A stretch of DNA of 64,000 nucleotides from Schistocerca nitens (Eukaryota > Arthropoda > Insecta > Orthoptera > Acrididae). Below are positions 21,787 through 33,262 of this stretch, piece by piece (position 1 is the first letter of the stretch; every line of letters starts with the position of its first letter). Made by a program: the position numbers and the translations under genes. Location of the stretch: NCBI RefSeq assembly GCF_023898315.1, contig NC_064616.1:704535389-704599388 (forward strand), read 5' to 3'. The notes beneath the pieces were generated by a model that did no database searches, was not told the DNA's origin, and saw nothing but the letters and a program-made list of their open reading frames with translations.

Positions 21787-23431
21787 ATTTTGTACCGAAA
21801 CAACCGGGCTGATGGAAGACATCAAAGCAATTCAGAGATGTGTGGATATTCTTTTCACGAAACATTACTGTGAAAATTTATAGAACATGCAGTTGTGAAA
21901 GGCGGCAGAACGATTCACATCTGATGTATGGGCCTCGAAGATAGGAGAAATCAGGTCTCATACGTAAGCATACATTCGTTTTCCCTCCCTAAAGTATCGT
22001 TACTTGACGATTTGATATGTTTTCATGCAAAGTCTAACGACACAACGATGTCTGAAAACTACTGTGCTATGAGCGATGAGACCTAAACCACCAAACAGAG
22101 CACTGCTTTTAGTGAAATACGAAAACGTATTTACGACCATGAATTTGTATATCGTGTAAGGACCGCTAGGATGGGAGAGATCGGGGTTCATACAGGAGCA
22201 TATCGTCGTTATCCCATCGCTCCATTTGTGAATGAAATAGGAATGGGAATAACTGTCAGCGACACAACGTACCCTAAACTATGCACTGTATGTATGTGGA
22301 GGTGAATTTGAAATTGAAACTTATAGTGACAAAGTTCAGAGAACTTTAAGAAAATAAGTATGTGAGATGTCCAAATGTGGCATCTAATATCACAGTTTGT
22401 AGCGTGACAGAAGTAGCGTGAAAAATCTTGAATCTACCACATACACCTTCTAAGGTTCATCTTTTAATACTTTAGTTAAAATCTGTTCGATATATATAAA
22501 CCTAGTTATACATGACAGTAATTCGTCATGTCACATAGGAGAGTGTATACAGGAACAACAATCTGTCACGGGACGTATTACCATCTTGGATTTTGGAGCA
22601 TATGTTAAAAGTCTTAAACCATGAATACACATACAAGATTAATAAGATGAAGGAAGTGCAGTTTGCAGAAAAAAAGAGTCGCTTCAGTGAATAATTGTAT
22701 GGGATTCTGCCTATCGTGCTGCACGTACTGGTCCTTGGGAACACGTGCCCCCTGATCGCAGTCAGTTTCACATATGTATCAAAGACCCGTGCAAAAGTTT
22801 GTCACACGTACCGGATGAATGTCATAGAAGACATATGCGCAGGATTTTTCATGAGAAAGTATTTTATGGGGACTGCATATCAAAACACAAATTTATTTGT
22901 TATATCAAGGGATGCAGTTAATATTTAATCTCAGGAAGCTGTAACGATTGTTAATCCTAAAGCATTAACTGCTTCGTCGTGTGACTATGTGGGTTATCTA
23001 CAATGTTCATCTGAGTCAATTTTTATTCCTTGAAGAGATGGTCGTGCTATTCTTTCCATACATGCTCTTTGTGTTAACTGTGCACCTTCTATTTCATCAT
23101 CTGCTGTGTTTCAGAATCCTATTTTAGCTAGAGTAAGAGTATTTGTATCGCAATAAATTCAATAGCAACGAATACATGTAAAAGACTCTAGTTGCTATTT
23201 GTACTTCAGTAATCTAAACTGCATATTTTAGTCAACATGTCTGTTGTTTCTGATAAAATGAAACACAGTTTAGAGAGCTAAACACTCATTTTTTTAAATT
23301 TGGGAACTGTGCGGTATACAAAAAGTATAAATATGCACATACCAACGCCAGGTAGTGATGCTGATGTGTTACACCAGTGCATATAGAATGCTGAAACACA
23401 ACTCGTACCCAAATTCTTAGCAAAGACTTCT
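21787..23431. other. Unannotated interval
   Basis: About 1.6 kb of AT-rich sequence, with short frames only (77-81 codons around 22526-22928, no domains). Nothing recognised. Confidence 0.5.
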
Positions 23432-23443
23432 AATGAAGTGTTC

Positions 23444-23617
23444 TGATGATGATGTTTGGTTTGTGGGCCCGTACAGAGCCCTAATTTTTATACAGTCCAA
23501 ATTTTAGGCAGTCCGATCTAGCCACTGTCATGAATGATTATGATGATGATGATGATGATGAAATGATGAGGACAGCACAAACACACAGCCCCCGGGCAGA
23601 GAAAATCCCCAACCCGG
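23444..23617 (-). repeat. SINE type E with (ATG)n core, head truncated
   Basis: Target duplication AATGAAGTGTTC at 23432-23443 and 23618-23629. Contains GATGATGATGATGATG and AGAAAATCCCCAACCCGG, shared with the copy near 42 kb. Confidence 0.88.
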
Positions 23618-24301
23618 AATGAAGTGTTCAGATGGATAAGTTCTGTAAGTGTGTATCGAACATTTCCATAAAATCTGTACACATAAGGCCATCGCTCGAG
23701 ACGCTGTTACACCACACATTGGATGGTTAGCTAGTGCACATTAACTTTTTGAATGTACATTCTTGAAAGTGAGTGCACGGTGTGGTATTCTTGTTGTTGA
23801 AAATTTTCATTGTTCCTGGCTGAAACCCAAAGTAGAAAGCTCGGGCGTATGAGAGGGTCATAGAAAGTATATCGGAAAAACAGATCAGATGCCATAGAAC
23901 GGGGAATGTTCATTGAATTTGACAAAAATATTGTTTCTGTTGAGGTCGAAATTGAATGTGACAGTGAAGTTATCTGGTCGCATATAAGAGGTATAGATGA
24001 AACCAAGTCAACTGTTGGATGTTTTTACCGGCCACCTGATCATGTGGTGACAGTTGTAAAGTCATTCAAAGGAAGTCTAAGGTCAAGAGCATGTAAATAC
24101 CCAGCTCATGCAATACTAGTTGAAGGCGACTTCCGCCTACTGAGTGTAGACGTCTATGGAATCAGTGCAGGGGGTACAGACAACAGCCAGTCTTGCGAAG
24201 TGGCTTTGAAAACGTTATTCGAAAACTGTCTTAAGCAGCAAGTTCTGCAGCCCATACACAATGGAAATACACTGAAGAGCCAAGGAAACTGGTGCACCTG
24301 C

Positions 24302-25309
24302 CTAATATCGTGTAGGGCCCACGCGAGCACGCAGAAGTGCCGCAACACGACGTGGCATGGACTCGACTGATGTCTGAAGTACTGCTGGAGAGAACTGACA
24401 CCATGAATTTTGCAGGACTGTCCATAAATCCGTAAGAGTACGAGGGGGTGGAGATCTCTTCTGAATAGCACGTTGCAAGGCATCCCAGATAAACTCAATG
24501 ATGTTCATGTCTGGTGGCCAGCGGAAGTGTTTAAACTCAGAAGACTGTTCCTGGAGCCACTCTGTAGCAATTATGGGCGTGTGGGGTGTCCCATTGTCCT
24601 GCTGGAATTGTCCAAGTCTGTCGGAATGCACAATGAACATGAATGGCTTCAGGTGATCAGACAGGATGCTTACGGTCGTGTCACCTGTCAGGGTCGTATC
24701 TAGACGTGTCAGGGGTCCCATATCACTCCAACTGCACACGCCCCACACACAGCCTTCATCAGCTTGAACAGTCCCCTGCTGACATTCGGGGTCCATGGAT
24801 TCATGAGGTTGTCTCCATGCTCGTACACGTCCATCCGCTCGATACAATTTGAAACGAGACTCGACCGACCAGGCAACGTGTTTTAGTCATCAACAGTCCA
24901 AAGTCGGAGAGCATAGAGCTTTGTGTCGTGCAATCATCAAAGGTGCACGAGTGGACCTTTGGCTCCGAAAGCCCATATCGATGATGTTTCGTTGAATGGT
25001 TCGCAGGCTGACACTTCTTGATGGCCCTGCATTGAAACCTGCAACAATTTGAGGAAGGGTTGCACTTCTGTCACGTTGAACGATTTTCCTCAGTCGTCGT
25101 TGGTCCCGTTCTTGCAGGATCTTTTTCCGGCCGCAGTGATATCGGAGATATTTTGTTTCACTGGATTCCTCATATTAACTTTACACAAATGAAACGGTCA
25201 TACTGGAAAATCCTCACTTCATCGCTACCTCCGAGATGCTGTGTCCCATCGCTCGTGCGCCGACTATAAAACCACATTCAGATTCGCTTAAATCTTGATA
25301 ACCTGCCAT
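24302..25309 (-). pseudogene. Tc1-B transposase pseudogene
   Basis: Minus-strand frame starting at 25309 (MAGYQDLSESECGFIVGARA), an N-terminal helix-turn-helix typical of this Tc1 group. The middle region reads LRTIQRNIIDMGFRSQRSTR. The first catalytic motif reads WSVESRF, where family members have WSDESRF, so the first Asp is lost. The second motif is FQQDNGTPH with Asp retained, and the third is PPDMNIIEFIWD with Glu retained. Stops occur after residue 31 and around 24890-24950, and there are frameshifts; only 24302-24847 is continuously open (181 codons). The C-terminus RVAALLRARVGPTRY is normal. Non-functional. Confidence 0.88.
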
Positions 25310-25401
25310 TGTAGCAGCAGTAACCGATCTAACAACTGCTCCAGACGCTTGTTTTATATAGGCGTTGCCGAACGCAGCGCCGAATTCGGCCTGTTTATAT
25401 A

Positions 25402-26823
25402 CACTCCTGGAAATTGAAATAAGAACACCGTGAATTCATTGTCCCAGGAAGGGGAAACTTTATTGACACATTCCTGGGGTCAGATACATCACATGATCAC
25501 ACTGACAGAACCACAGGCACATAGACACAGGCAACAGAGCATGCACAATGTCGGCACTAGTACAGTGTATATCCACCTTTCGCAGCAATGCAGGCTGCTA
25601 TTCTCCCATGGAGACGATCGTAGAGATGCTGGATGTAGTCCTGTGGAACGGCTTGCCATGCCATTTCCACCTGGCGCCTCAGTTGGACCAGCGTTCGTGC
25701 TGGACGTGCAGACCGCGTGAGACGACGCTTCATCCAGTCCCAAACATACTCAATGGGGGACAGATCCGGAGATCTTGCTGGCCAGGGTAGTTGACTTACA
25801 CCTTCTAGAGCACGTTGGGTGGCACGGGATACATGCGGACGTGCATTGTCCTGTTGGAACAGCAAGTTCCCTTGCCGGTCTAGGAATGGTAGAACGATGG
25901 GTTCGATGACGGTTTGGATGTACCGTGCACTATTCAGTGTCCCCTCGACGATCACCAGTGGTGTACGGCCAGTGTAGGGGATCGCTCCCCACACCATGAT
26001 GCCGGGTATTGGCCCTGTGTGCCTCGGTCGTATGCAGTCCTGATTGTGGCGCTCACCTGCACGGCGCCAAACACGCATACGACCATCATTGGCACCAAGG
26101 CAGAAGCGACTCTCATCGCTGAAGACGACACGTCTCCATTCGTCCCTCCATTCACGCCTGTCGCGACACCACTGGAGGCGGGCTGCACGATGTTGGGGCG
26201 TGAGCGGAAGACGGCCTAACGGTGTGCGGGACCGTAGCCCAACTTCATGGAGACGGTTGCGAATGGTCCTCGCCGATACCCCAGGAGCAACAGTGTCCCT
26301 AATTTGCTGGGAAGTGGCGGTGCGGTCCCCTACGGCACTGCGTAGGATCCTACGGTCTTGGCGTGCATCCGTGCGTCGCTGCGGTCCGGTCCCAGGTCGA
26401 CGGGCACGTGCACCTTCCGCCGACCACTGGCGACAACATCGATGTACTGTGGAGACCTCACGCCCCACGTGTTGAGCAATTCGGCGGTACGTCCAGCCGG
26501 CCTCCCGCATGCCCACTATACGCCCTCGCTCAAAGTCCGTCAACTGCACATACGGTTCACGTCAACGCTGTCGCGGCATGCTACCAGTGTTAAAGACTGC
26601 GACGGAGCTCCGTATGCCACGGCAAACTGGCTGACACTGACGGCGGCGGTGCACAAATGCTGCGCAGCTAGCGCCATTCGACGGCCAACACCGCGGTTCC
26701 TGGTGTGTCCGCTGTGCCGTGCGTGTGATCATTGCTTGTACAGCCCTCTCGCAGTGTCCGGAGCAAGAATGGTGGGCCTGACACACCGGTGTCAATGTGT
26801 TCTTTTTTCCATTTCCAGGAGTG
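25402..26823 (-). mobile_element. Tc1-like transposon, family A copy 2
   Basis: 1422 bp, TA at 25400-25401 and 26824-26825, same ends as copy 1. It is inserted near the right end of the Tc1-B element, which continues with TTGAATAAACATGCC after it. Confidence 0.95.
25557..26579 (-). pseudogene. Tc1-A transposase with nonsense codon 6
   Basis: Same 341-codon frame as copy 1, but codon 6 is TGA instead of GGA (a single substitution in the MPRQR-G context), which would stop translation after five residues. The remainder is open. Its catalytic motifs are intact (FSDESRF, FQQDNARPH, SPDLSPIEYVW), with the same 32-residue spacing between the second Asp and the Glu. The next in-frame ATG codons are downstream within the DNA-binding domain (around MREAGWTYRR), so reinitiation would give a protein lacking its N-terminus. 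Probably inactive, though its ends look mobilisable by copy 1 protein. Confidence 0.9.
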
Positions 26824-26857
26824 TATATATTTGAATAAACATGCCTATACCAGTTTC

Positions 26858-27056
26858 AAAATGGTTCAAATGGACCTAAGCACTATGGGACTTAACATCT
26901 GAGGTCATCAGTCCCCTAAGCTTAGACCTACTTAAAACCAACTAACCTAAGGACATCACACACATCCATTCCCGAGGCAGGATTCTAACCTGCGACCGTG
27001 GCAGCCGCGTGGTTCCGCACTGAAGCGCCTAGAACCGCTCGGCCACCACGGCCGGC
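26858..27056 (-). repeat. SINE type A inside Tc1-B
   Basis: Target duplication ATACCAGTTTC at 26847-26857 and 27057-27067, lying in the right terminal region of Tc1-B. Confidence 0.95.
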
Positions 27057-29159
27057 ATACCAGTTTCTTTGGCGCTTCCGTGTATGTTAGACCTTACGGC
27101 TACAAACAGGCCGGACCTTATCGACGTCATCAGTATAGAGACGGGGATTAATGACCATGATGTCGTAATAGCTACTACAGTCGCGAAAGTTAATAAATCA
27201 GCCAAGAAAGCTAGGAGAGTGTTTCTGCTAGAAAGAGCAGATAAGCACTAGTTGGCATCTTACTTAGACAACCAACTGACATTATTTAGTTTCGGTATGA
27301 AGGACGTGGAGAAATTATGGCCAAAGTATAAACAGATTATAAATCGTGCTCTGGAGAAATATCTGCCTAGTAAGTACATTAAGGACGAAAAAAAAAAAAG
27401 AATCCGTGGATTAAAAACGAAATTCGGAAAACGCTGAGGAAACAAAGGATGTTGCACTCTCGGTTCAAAAGAGAACACGCAGATGAAGACGGGCAAAGGT
27501 TAATAGAAATTCACGCCTCTGTGGCAAGATTTATGCACAAAGCATAAAATTACCACCGTCATACCTTAGCAAAAGATCTGGCCGAGAAACCGACAAAATT
27601 CTGGTACTACGTAAAATCGATAAGTGAAAAAACTGAAAATAATAAAGTCGCCAGGTCCTGATGGAATTGTAGTTCGGTTTTACAAAGGGTACTCTGGGGC
27701 ACTGCTCCCTTAATAATCTTGCTCGCATATATCGCAAGTCTCTCGCCTAGCGCAAAGCCCCAAGCGACTGAAAAAAAGCGCAAATGATTCCGGTAAATAA
27801 AAAGGATAAAAGAACGGACCCGCAAAATTACAGACCAACATCCTTAACATCGGTTGCTACAGAATTCTAGAACATATTATGAGTTCGAATATTATAAATT
27901 TCCTGAAACCGAAAAACTTATGTCCACGAATCAGCACGGCTTTAGAAAGTATCACTCGTGCGAAACTCAGGTTGCCCTTTTCTCTTTGAAATACTACGAT
28001 CTGTGGATGAAGGGCAACAGGCAGAGTCCATATTCCTAGACTCCAAAAACCTTTGGGCGCGATGCCCCCCTGCAGACTGTTGACAAAGTTACGAGCATGT
28101 CGAACAGGTTTCCAGATATGTGAATGGCTCGAAGGCCTCTTAACTAACAGAACCCAGTATGTTGTCCTTGGTGGAGAGTGTTCATCAGAGACAAGGGTAT
28201 TGTCAGAAGTGCCCGGGGAAGTGTGATATGACTGCTGTTGTTTTTTATATACTTAATTGATCTGATGGACAGGATGGGTATCAATCTGCGGTTGCTTGCT
28301 GATGATGGTGTGGTCTATGGAAGAGTGTCGAAGTTGGGTGACACTAGAAGGATACATGATGACTCACATAAAATTTATAATTTGTGTGATGAATGGCAGC
28401 TAGCTCCAAATGTAGGAAAATGTTGTTTAAAGCTGATGAATAGGAAAAACAAACCCTTGATGTTCGGTTACAGCATTAGTACTGTCCTGTTTGACATAGT
28501 CACGTCGTTTAAATATCTGGCTGTAACGTTGCGAAGCGATATTAAATGGAATGAGCATTTGATGACCGTGGCAGGGAGGGAGAATGCTCGACTTCGGTTT
28601 ATTGGGAGATTTTTGCGAAACTTTGGTTTATCTATAAAGGAAATCGCATATAGGACACTACTGCGATGTATTCTTGAGTACTGCTCGAGAGTTCGGGATC
28701 AGCATCAGGTCAGATTAAATGGAGAGACTGAAGAAATTCAGAGGCGGGCTGAAAGACTGATAGACTTATGACTAGTAGGTACGAACAACACAAAAGAACT
28801 ACGAGAATGCTTCGAGAACACAAATGCGAATCCCTGGAGGGAAGGCGACGTTCTTTTCGAGGAATAATATTCAAAAAATTTAGAGAATTATCATTTGAAG
28901 CCAGCCGTTTTTTCTTCGCCGGAAAGCATTACTTTCATGTCGCAAAATCGTGGATTTTCAAAAACTACCACTGCGTTTAAGTCGTAATCTGATGCCAAAC
29001 CAGTAATATCATGTCTACGATCACTCACATTCAGCTTGTAAATTGCAACGAATAACTTTGTACTTATAGGTGCTTCTGCAGTGATAGCAGTTTAATCAGT
29101 GGTACAGATATACGTGGTAGTCTGAATTCAGAGTCTGGAAACGTTCTGCATGCCGACTT

Positions 29160-30090
29160 GATTTTTTGTCGACTGTATCAGGTTCAATGATCGATGCATA
29201 CGTTAGATATATAGGAAACTAGAAGTGTGCCATCAGTTTTGTGTCCTACTCGGTCTTTATTGCTCCATGTTTTAGTTTTTCCAATCATGGTATCTGACAG
29301 CTTTCTATAGTTTATCTCTGGGCCTTCCTGTACAATGTACCTGTAACATGCCTCTGACCAGAAAATGGTGACTTCCAAACTCCTCACTTGCTGTCGTCTT
29401 AACGTCCGACACATTTTGGCTCTTATATCTATGGCGATCTGGTCTGCCTGTTTACTGTCATCCAATCTTGTGACACTCTAGTTCCCTTATGAATATCTCT
29501 GCACTGGAAATTTGTCCTGGAGACAAACAGACTCGTCGATTGTCGAAGCTAACGAACATCCAGCATTATCGTTGATTTGTTCATGTAGGCTGTGTCTCCC
29601 TTTTGTGTCTTGTAATACTTGCTCTTTCCCAATTTTAGCATTCATATCACCAATGAGGATCCTCAAGTGTCCACCACTGTTTGCAGCTCCGCACAGGACT
29701 CAGCTTTCACTTCAGTCGTACTTTCTTTCGTGGGTGCATGACAGTTCACAAAAGTTGACTTGCTATGCTTTGCATTTACCGTAAAGACAGAGATTCTTGG
29801 GTTGACAAACACCAACTCCGAAACATTAGTGGCCAAGATCTTGCTCACAAGAAAACCAGTACCTAGCTAATGCCCTCGCTCATAGTCTCCTTAAAAACCG
29901 TATAATCCTCAACTTCGAGGTTTCCAGAGTCTTCCCACCGAATTTCTTGCAGATCAGTTGCATCTAGTCACTGCTTCTGGATTTCTCTGACCACACTGGT
30001 TGCAGATGCTGCGTTGTATGGGCTTCTCACATTCCAGCTTCCGAACAGTATACCATTTATTTGCTATCGTCATCACTTTGTGTTTTTCGA
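29160..30090 (-). pseudogene. RTE-type LINE endonuclease relic
   Basis: Minus-strand translation across frameshifts gives SWNVRSPYN (start of the apurinic-like endonuclease), RWEDSGNLEVEDYTVF, VNAKHSKSTFVNCHAPTKES (29663-29848) and a degenerate RDIHKGT segment. A diverged AIDIRAK segment (29184-29465) replaces the usual QIDHV/I-D-R block. These follow the order of an RTE/BovB-like endonuclease domain, which nicks target DNA for reverse transcription. No RT domain follows on this strand, so the copy is 3' truncated or rearranged. Many stops; dead. Confidence 0.72.
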
Positions 30091-30511
30091 GGCTTAATTC
30101 TAGCTTTCAAAGCACGTAATTTTTTTTACGAAGAAAGGGTGCTGGCCTCTCGTCCAGTGTGACGTGATACCCTAACAGCTTACAGGGTTGCTGGCTTTTC
30201 TGTAACAGTGGGCTCCTGTGGCCTTTCTTGTATTGCTTATCTCTTAGACAACTCATAAGGTGTTTCTGATGATAATCTCCCAGCCATCCAACACAATCAG
30301 ATCACCGATCCAGTTACCCGGTGGTATTCATTACTCAACGTTCCACTAGGTTACTCGGCTTAGCAGGGGACACCTCGTGCTGTTTTTTATGTAGAGATGT
30401 AGTGGAGAGACTATAAAGATGCTGTTCAATGAATCCTTAAATTAGCAATGTCATTGTTCTCCCTCAATCCGGGTCTCCTACTGGTGACCGTAAGGATAAT
30501 AAACAGAGTAA

Positions 30512-30845
30512 AACTTAACTCCGTCCGACCAAGCCTCAGAAGAGCAAACAGTACCGACTGACCACTGTGTCGTCCTCAGCCGATAGGCTCACTAGATGCG
30601 GATATGGAGGGAATGCAGTCAGCATACCGCTCTGCCGACCGTTGTCAGTTTTCGTCACCGGAGCCGCTACTTCTCTATCAAGTAGCTCCTCAATTGGCCT
30701 CACGAGGGCTGAGTGCACCCCGCTTGCCAACAGCGCTCGGCACACCTGACTGGTCACCCATCCAAGTGCCAGCTAAGCTAGACAGCGCTTAACTTCTGTG
30801 ATCTGACGGGAACCGCTGTTACCACCGCAACAAGGCCATTGGCGG
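30512..30845 (-). repeat. 5S rRNA-derived SINE (second copy)
   Basis: Target duplication TAAACAGAGTAA at 30500-30511 and 30846-30857. On the minus strand it reads CAGATCACAGAAGTTAAGCG and CACTTGGATGGGTGACCAG, the 5S box A and box C regions. The body matches 10929-11251. Confidence 0.9.
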
Positions 30846-30896
30846 TAAACAGAGTAATAACTAGAGTAGTACTAGTGTAGTAATAGAGTAATAATA

Positions 30897-31817
30897 CAGG
30901 GTGATTCAAAAAGAATACCACAACTTTAGGAATTTAAAACTCTGCAACGACAAAAGGCAGATCTAAACACTATCTGTCGGCGAATTAAGGGAGCTATAAA
31001 GTTTCATTTAGTTGTACATTTGTTCGCTTGAGGCGCTGTTGACTAGGCGTCAGCGTCAGTTGATGCTAAGATGGCGACCGCTCAACAGAAAGCTTTTTGT
31101 GTTATTGAGTACGGCAGAAGTGAATCGATGACAGTTGTTCAGCGTGCATTTCGAACCAAGTATGGTGTTAAACCTCCTGATAGGTGGTGTATTAAACGTT
31201 GGTATAAACAGTTTACAGAGAATGGGTGTTTGTGCAAAGGGAAAAGTTCTGGACGGCCGAGAACGAGTGATGAAAATGTAGCACGCATCCAGCAAGCATT
31301 TGTTCGCAGCCCAGGAAAATCGACTTGCAGAGCTAGCAGAGAGCTGCAAATTCCACAATCAACTGTATGGAGAGTCCTACGAAAAAGGTTAGTTATGAAA
31401 CCTGAACGTCAACTACCCGAGGCGATGGATCGGCCGCCAGGCAGCCCGTGACAGAGCACTTCATCACTGGCCTCCAAGAAGCCCTGATCTTACCCCCTGC
31501 GATTTTTTCTTATGAGGGTATGTTAAGGATATGGCGTTTCGGCCACCTCTCCCAGCCACCATTGATGATTTGAAACGAGAAATAACAGCAGCGATCCAAA
31601 CTGTTACGCCTGATGTGAGTGTGGAACGAGTTGGAGTACCGGGTTGATATTGCTCGTGTGTCTGGAGGGGGCCATATTGAACATCTCTGAACTTGTTTTC
31701 GAGTGAAAAAAACCTTTTTAAATACTCTTTGTAATGATGTATAACAGAAGGTTATATTATGTTTCTTTCATTAAATACACATTTTTAAAGTTGTGGTATT
31801 CTTTTTGAATCACCCTG
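30897..31817 (+). mobile_element. Internally deleted Tc1/mariner-superfamily element, perfect 32-bp TIRs
   Basis: Starts CAGGGTGATTCAAAAAGAAT and ends with its exact inverse over 32 bp, with TA on both sides (30895-30896, 31818-31819). Total 921 bp. It keeps the 5' and 3' parts of a transposase gene but lacks the middle, so it is non-autonomous. Confidence 0.93.
31071..31451 (+). pseudogene. Transposase N-terminal (DUF4817-like) remnant
   Basis: An open frame of 126 codons starting MATAQQKAFCVIEYG. It contains a helix-turn-helix region (VQRAFRTKYGVKPPD, then IKRWYKQFTENGCLCKGKSS, SGRPRTSDENVARI) and a second helix-turn-helix (STCRASRELQIPQSTVWRVL). This is the DUF4817 DNA-binding region of a transposase. 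The frame ends soon after residue 115, where an internal deletion joins it out of frame to the C-terminal part. That part is readable at about 31440-31650 as HHWPPRSPDLTPCDFFL, then GYVKDMAFRPPLPATIDDLK. The segment with the first two catalytic residues is missing. The fragment could still bind element ends. Confidence 0.85.
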
Positions 31818-32469
31818 TATATTACGATGGACTTTTATACTATTGGCTGGATAGCAGACATGGGTATTTGTTTATTATCTAATTTATTACTCTACTTATT
31901 ATCCTTATAATAAATATTACTCTGTTTATTATAATGATAATCAGCAGAGCGATAAATTAGATCCTAAGAAATATCCACATCTGGCATCCAAAATATGTGA
32001 TAAAGGCCCAGGGTAATAAATTATAGCGATAAGGAAAAGGGTGTCCTGATAGGGTAATAAATTGTAGAAATAAAAATAAAGATCATAAATAAAACCAATC
32101 CACGCTGGATGCAGGGTAAGAGCTCACAACTTCTTCATCACATATCTGTCCGAGAGGAAGAGGGGGAGAAGGAGGCAGGGGTTGGGTGTCCTAAACCATC
32201 CTGTACCCACATCACCCAGGCATAGACAGGTTGAAAAATGTACGAAAATCGGTTCTGTCACATTAATTATGTCGTGCCCCACCCCTCCCGCTCCTCTTGA
32301 ACTACAAACCTTGCTGAGAGAGGGTGATTTTCGTGCTTCAACGACAAAGATAACCAAATGTTAGGTGCAGTGACAATGGAGGGGCAATCACTGTGGAGAG
32401 GTCACAGTGGTCAAAGGTTTCTGAAGAGTTTCAGCTATCGTAGAGGCAACAGTCTGGGTGATCTGGCCT

Positions 32470-32935
32470 TGTAACATTAGCCAACATGGCCTTGCTGTGC
32501 TGGTACTGTGATTGGCTGAAAACAAAAGTAAACTAAAGCCACCATTTTTCCTGAGAGCGTGCAGCTCTGCTGTATAGATAGAATGGCATCATAATGCGTT
32601 CAGCGATCAACGTGGTTCTGCACTACGATGGCTGACCATCTTCAGTGAGTATGGCGGTGACCTGCGGAGAAGTCCCACTCTTCCAACGTTTTGGAGAGGC
32701 ACAGCTGTGTTATTCCTGCTGTCATGGTGATGGAGACCAGGTCACAGCTGGCAGTGACTGAAGGAATATGATGGCAAAACGGTATGTCACGGACCTCCTG
32801 CGTTCTCATGTGTTACCTATCACGTGACAGTATCATGGTGCTATTTTTCGACAGAGCAATGCTCGTCCACAAATGGCACGTCTCTCTATGAATTATCTGC
32901 GTGACATAGAGGTTCTCCCATGGCCAGAATTAGTA
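32470..32935 (+). pseudogene. Tc1-like transposase fragment
   Basis: Degenerate reading on the plus strand: GSALRWLTIFSEYGGDLRRS, YDGKTVCHGPPAFSCV (frameshifted), then FSTEQCSSTNGTSL in one frame and MARLSMNYLRDIEVLPWP in another. This matches the central and C-terminal catalytic region of Tc1 proteins. The second-motif QQDNARPH is reduced to RQSNARPQ (Asp lost), and the sequence breaks off at LPWPELVS before the third motif. No terminal repeats identified. An old relic. Confidence 0.65.
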
Positions 32936-33185
32936 AGTTTCTTTCGTTTTCTCCTCGCCGTCTTGGTGCTTCTCCCATCTTGTGAGGTAGTATATTTGCA
33001 AGCACTCCGGAAAGACGGTCAGAATGACTGCAGAGTATATCGTTTGATCGTTAGTCAATCATCAGCTGAAAAGGAGGCCATGTCTTACGATTATAATATT
33101 TATTGCTATTTTGTCGAAAACTGATACTCTGAGTCCGTGGCTGTGTTTCTTGCAGAAAAGATAACAGCAACCAGCCACTTTTTAC

Positions 33186-33262
33186 AATGCTATTTATTTA
33201 TGTAAATAGCGCCGTTACCGGTTTCGAACCGACAGGTTCATCATCAGACACCCTGTCCACGT
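33186..33262 (-). other. Hammerhead-ribozyme-like motif (cleavage site not conserved)
   Basis: On the minus strand: CTGATGA (33241-33247), then a perfect 5-bp hairpin GAACC-TGTC-GGTTC, then GAAA (33222-33225), then CCG-GTAA-CGG. These match the conserved core, stem II and stem III of a hammerhead. An extra base sits before stem II, and the nucleotides after stem III are CG rather than U-H, so self-cleavage is doubtful. Confidence 0.35.

Larger units (their letters stand above)
24270..27082 (-). mobile_element. Tc1-like transposon family B, hosting a Tc1-A and a SINE
   Basis: Left end TACACTGAAGAGCCAAGG (TA 24268-24269); right end GGCGCTTCCGTGTA (TA 27083-27084). The ends are imperfect inverted repeats of about 30 bp including GAAACTGGT. 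Without its two inserts the element would be about 1.2 kb. It is inserted in a LINE endonuclease domain. Confidence 0.9.
23870..28980 (+). pseudogene. LINE endonuclease-reverse transcriptase relic
   Basis: A polyprotein relic. Endonuclease: STVGCFYRPPD, then a degenerate VEGDF in place of GGDFN (23906-24269), continuing with LDLTATNRPDL and NDHDVVIATT (27083-27180). A linker (27252-27437, EKLWPKYKQIINRALEKYLP) follows. RT pieces: a finger motif GPDGIV (near 27658), NQHGFRKYHSCETQ (near 27930), a degenerate palm motif LADDGVVY (near 28298) and the thumb DIVTSFKYLAVTLRSDIKWN (near 28490). The C-terminal EYCSRV and RRAERLIDL lie near 28680-28768. At least five frameshifts or stops occur outside the transposon insertion, so this copy was decaying independently. 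Confidence 0.82.
23870..28985 (+). mobile_element. LINE (jockey/CR1-like) broken by nested transposons
   Basis: The endonuclease part runs up to 24269 and resumes at 27083; RT fragments continue to about 28985. Everything between 24270 and 27082 is inserted DNA. Across the insertion the sequence reads continuously, with NGN before it and MLDLTATNRPDL after it, once one TA copy is discounted. Both ends are ragged, so the true boundaries are uncertain. Confidence 0.88.
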
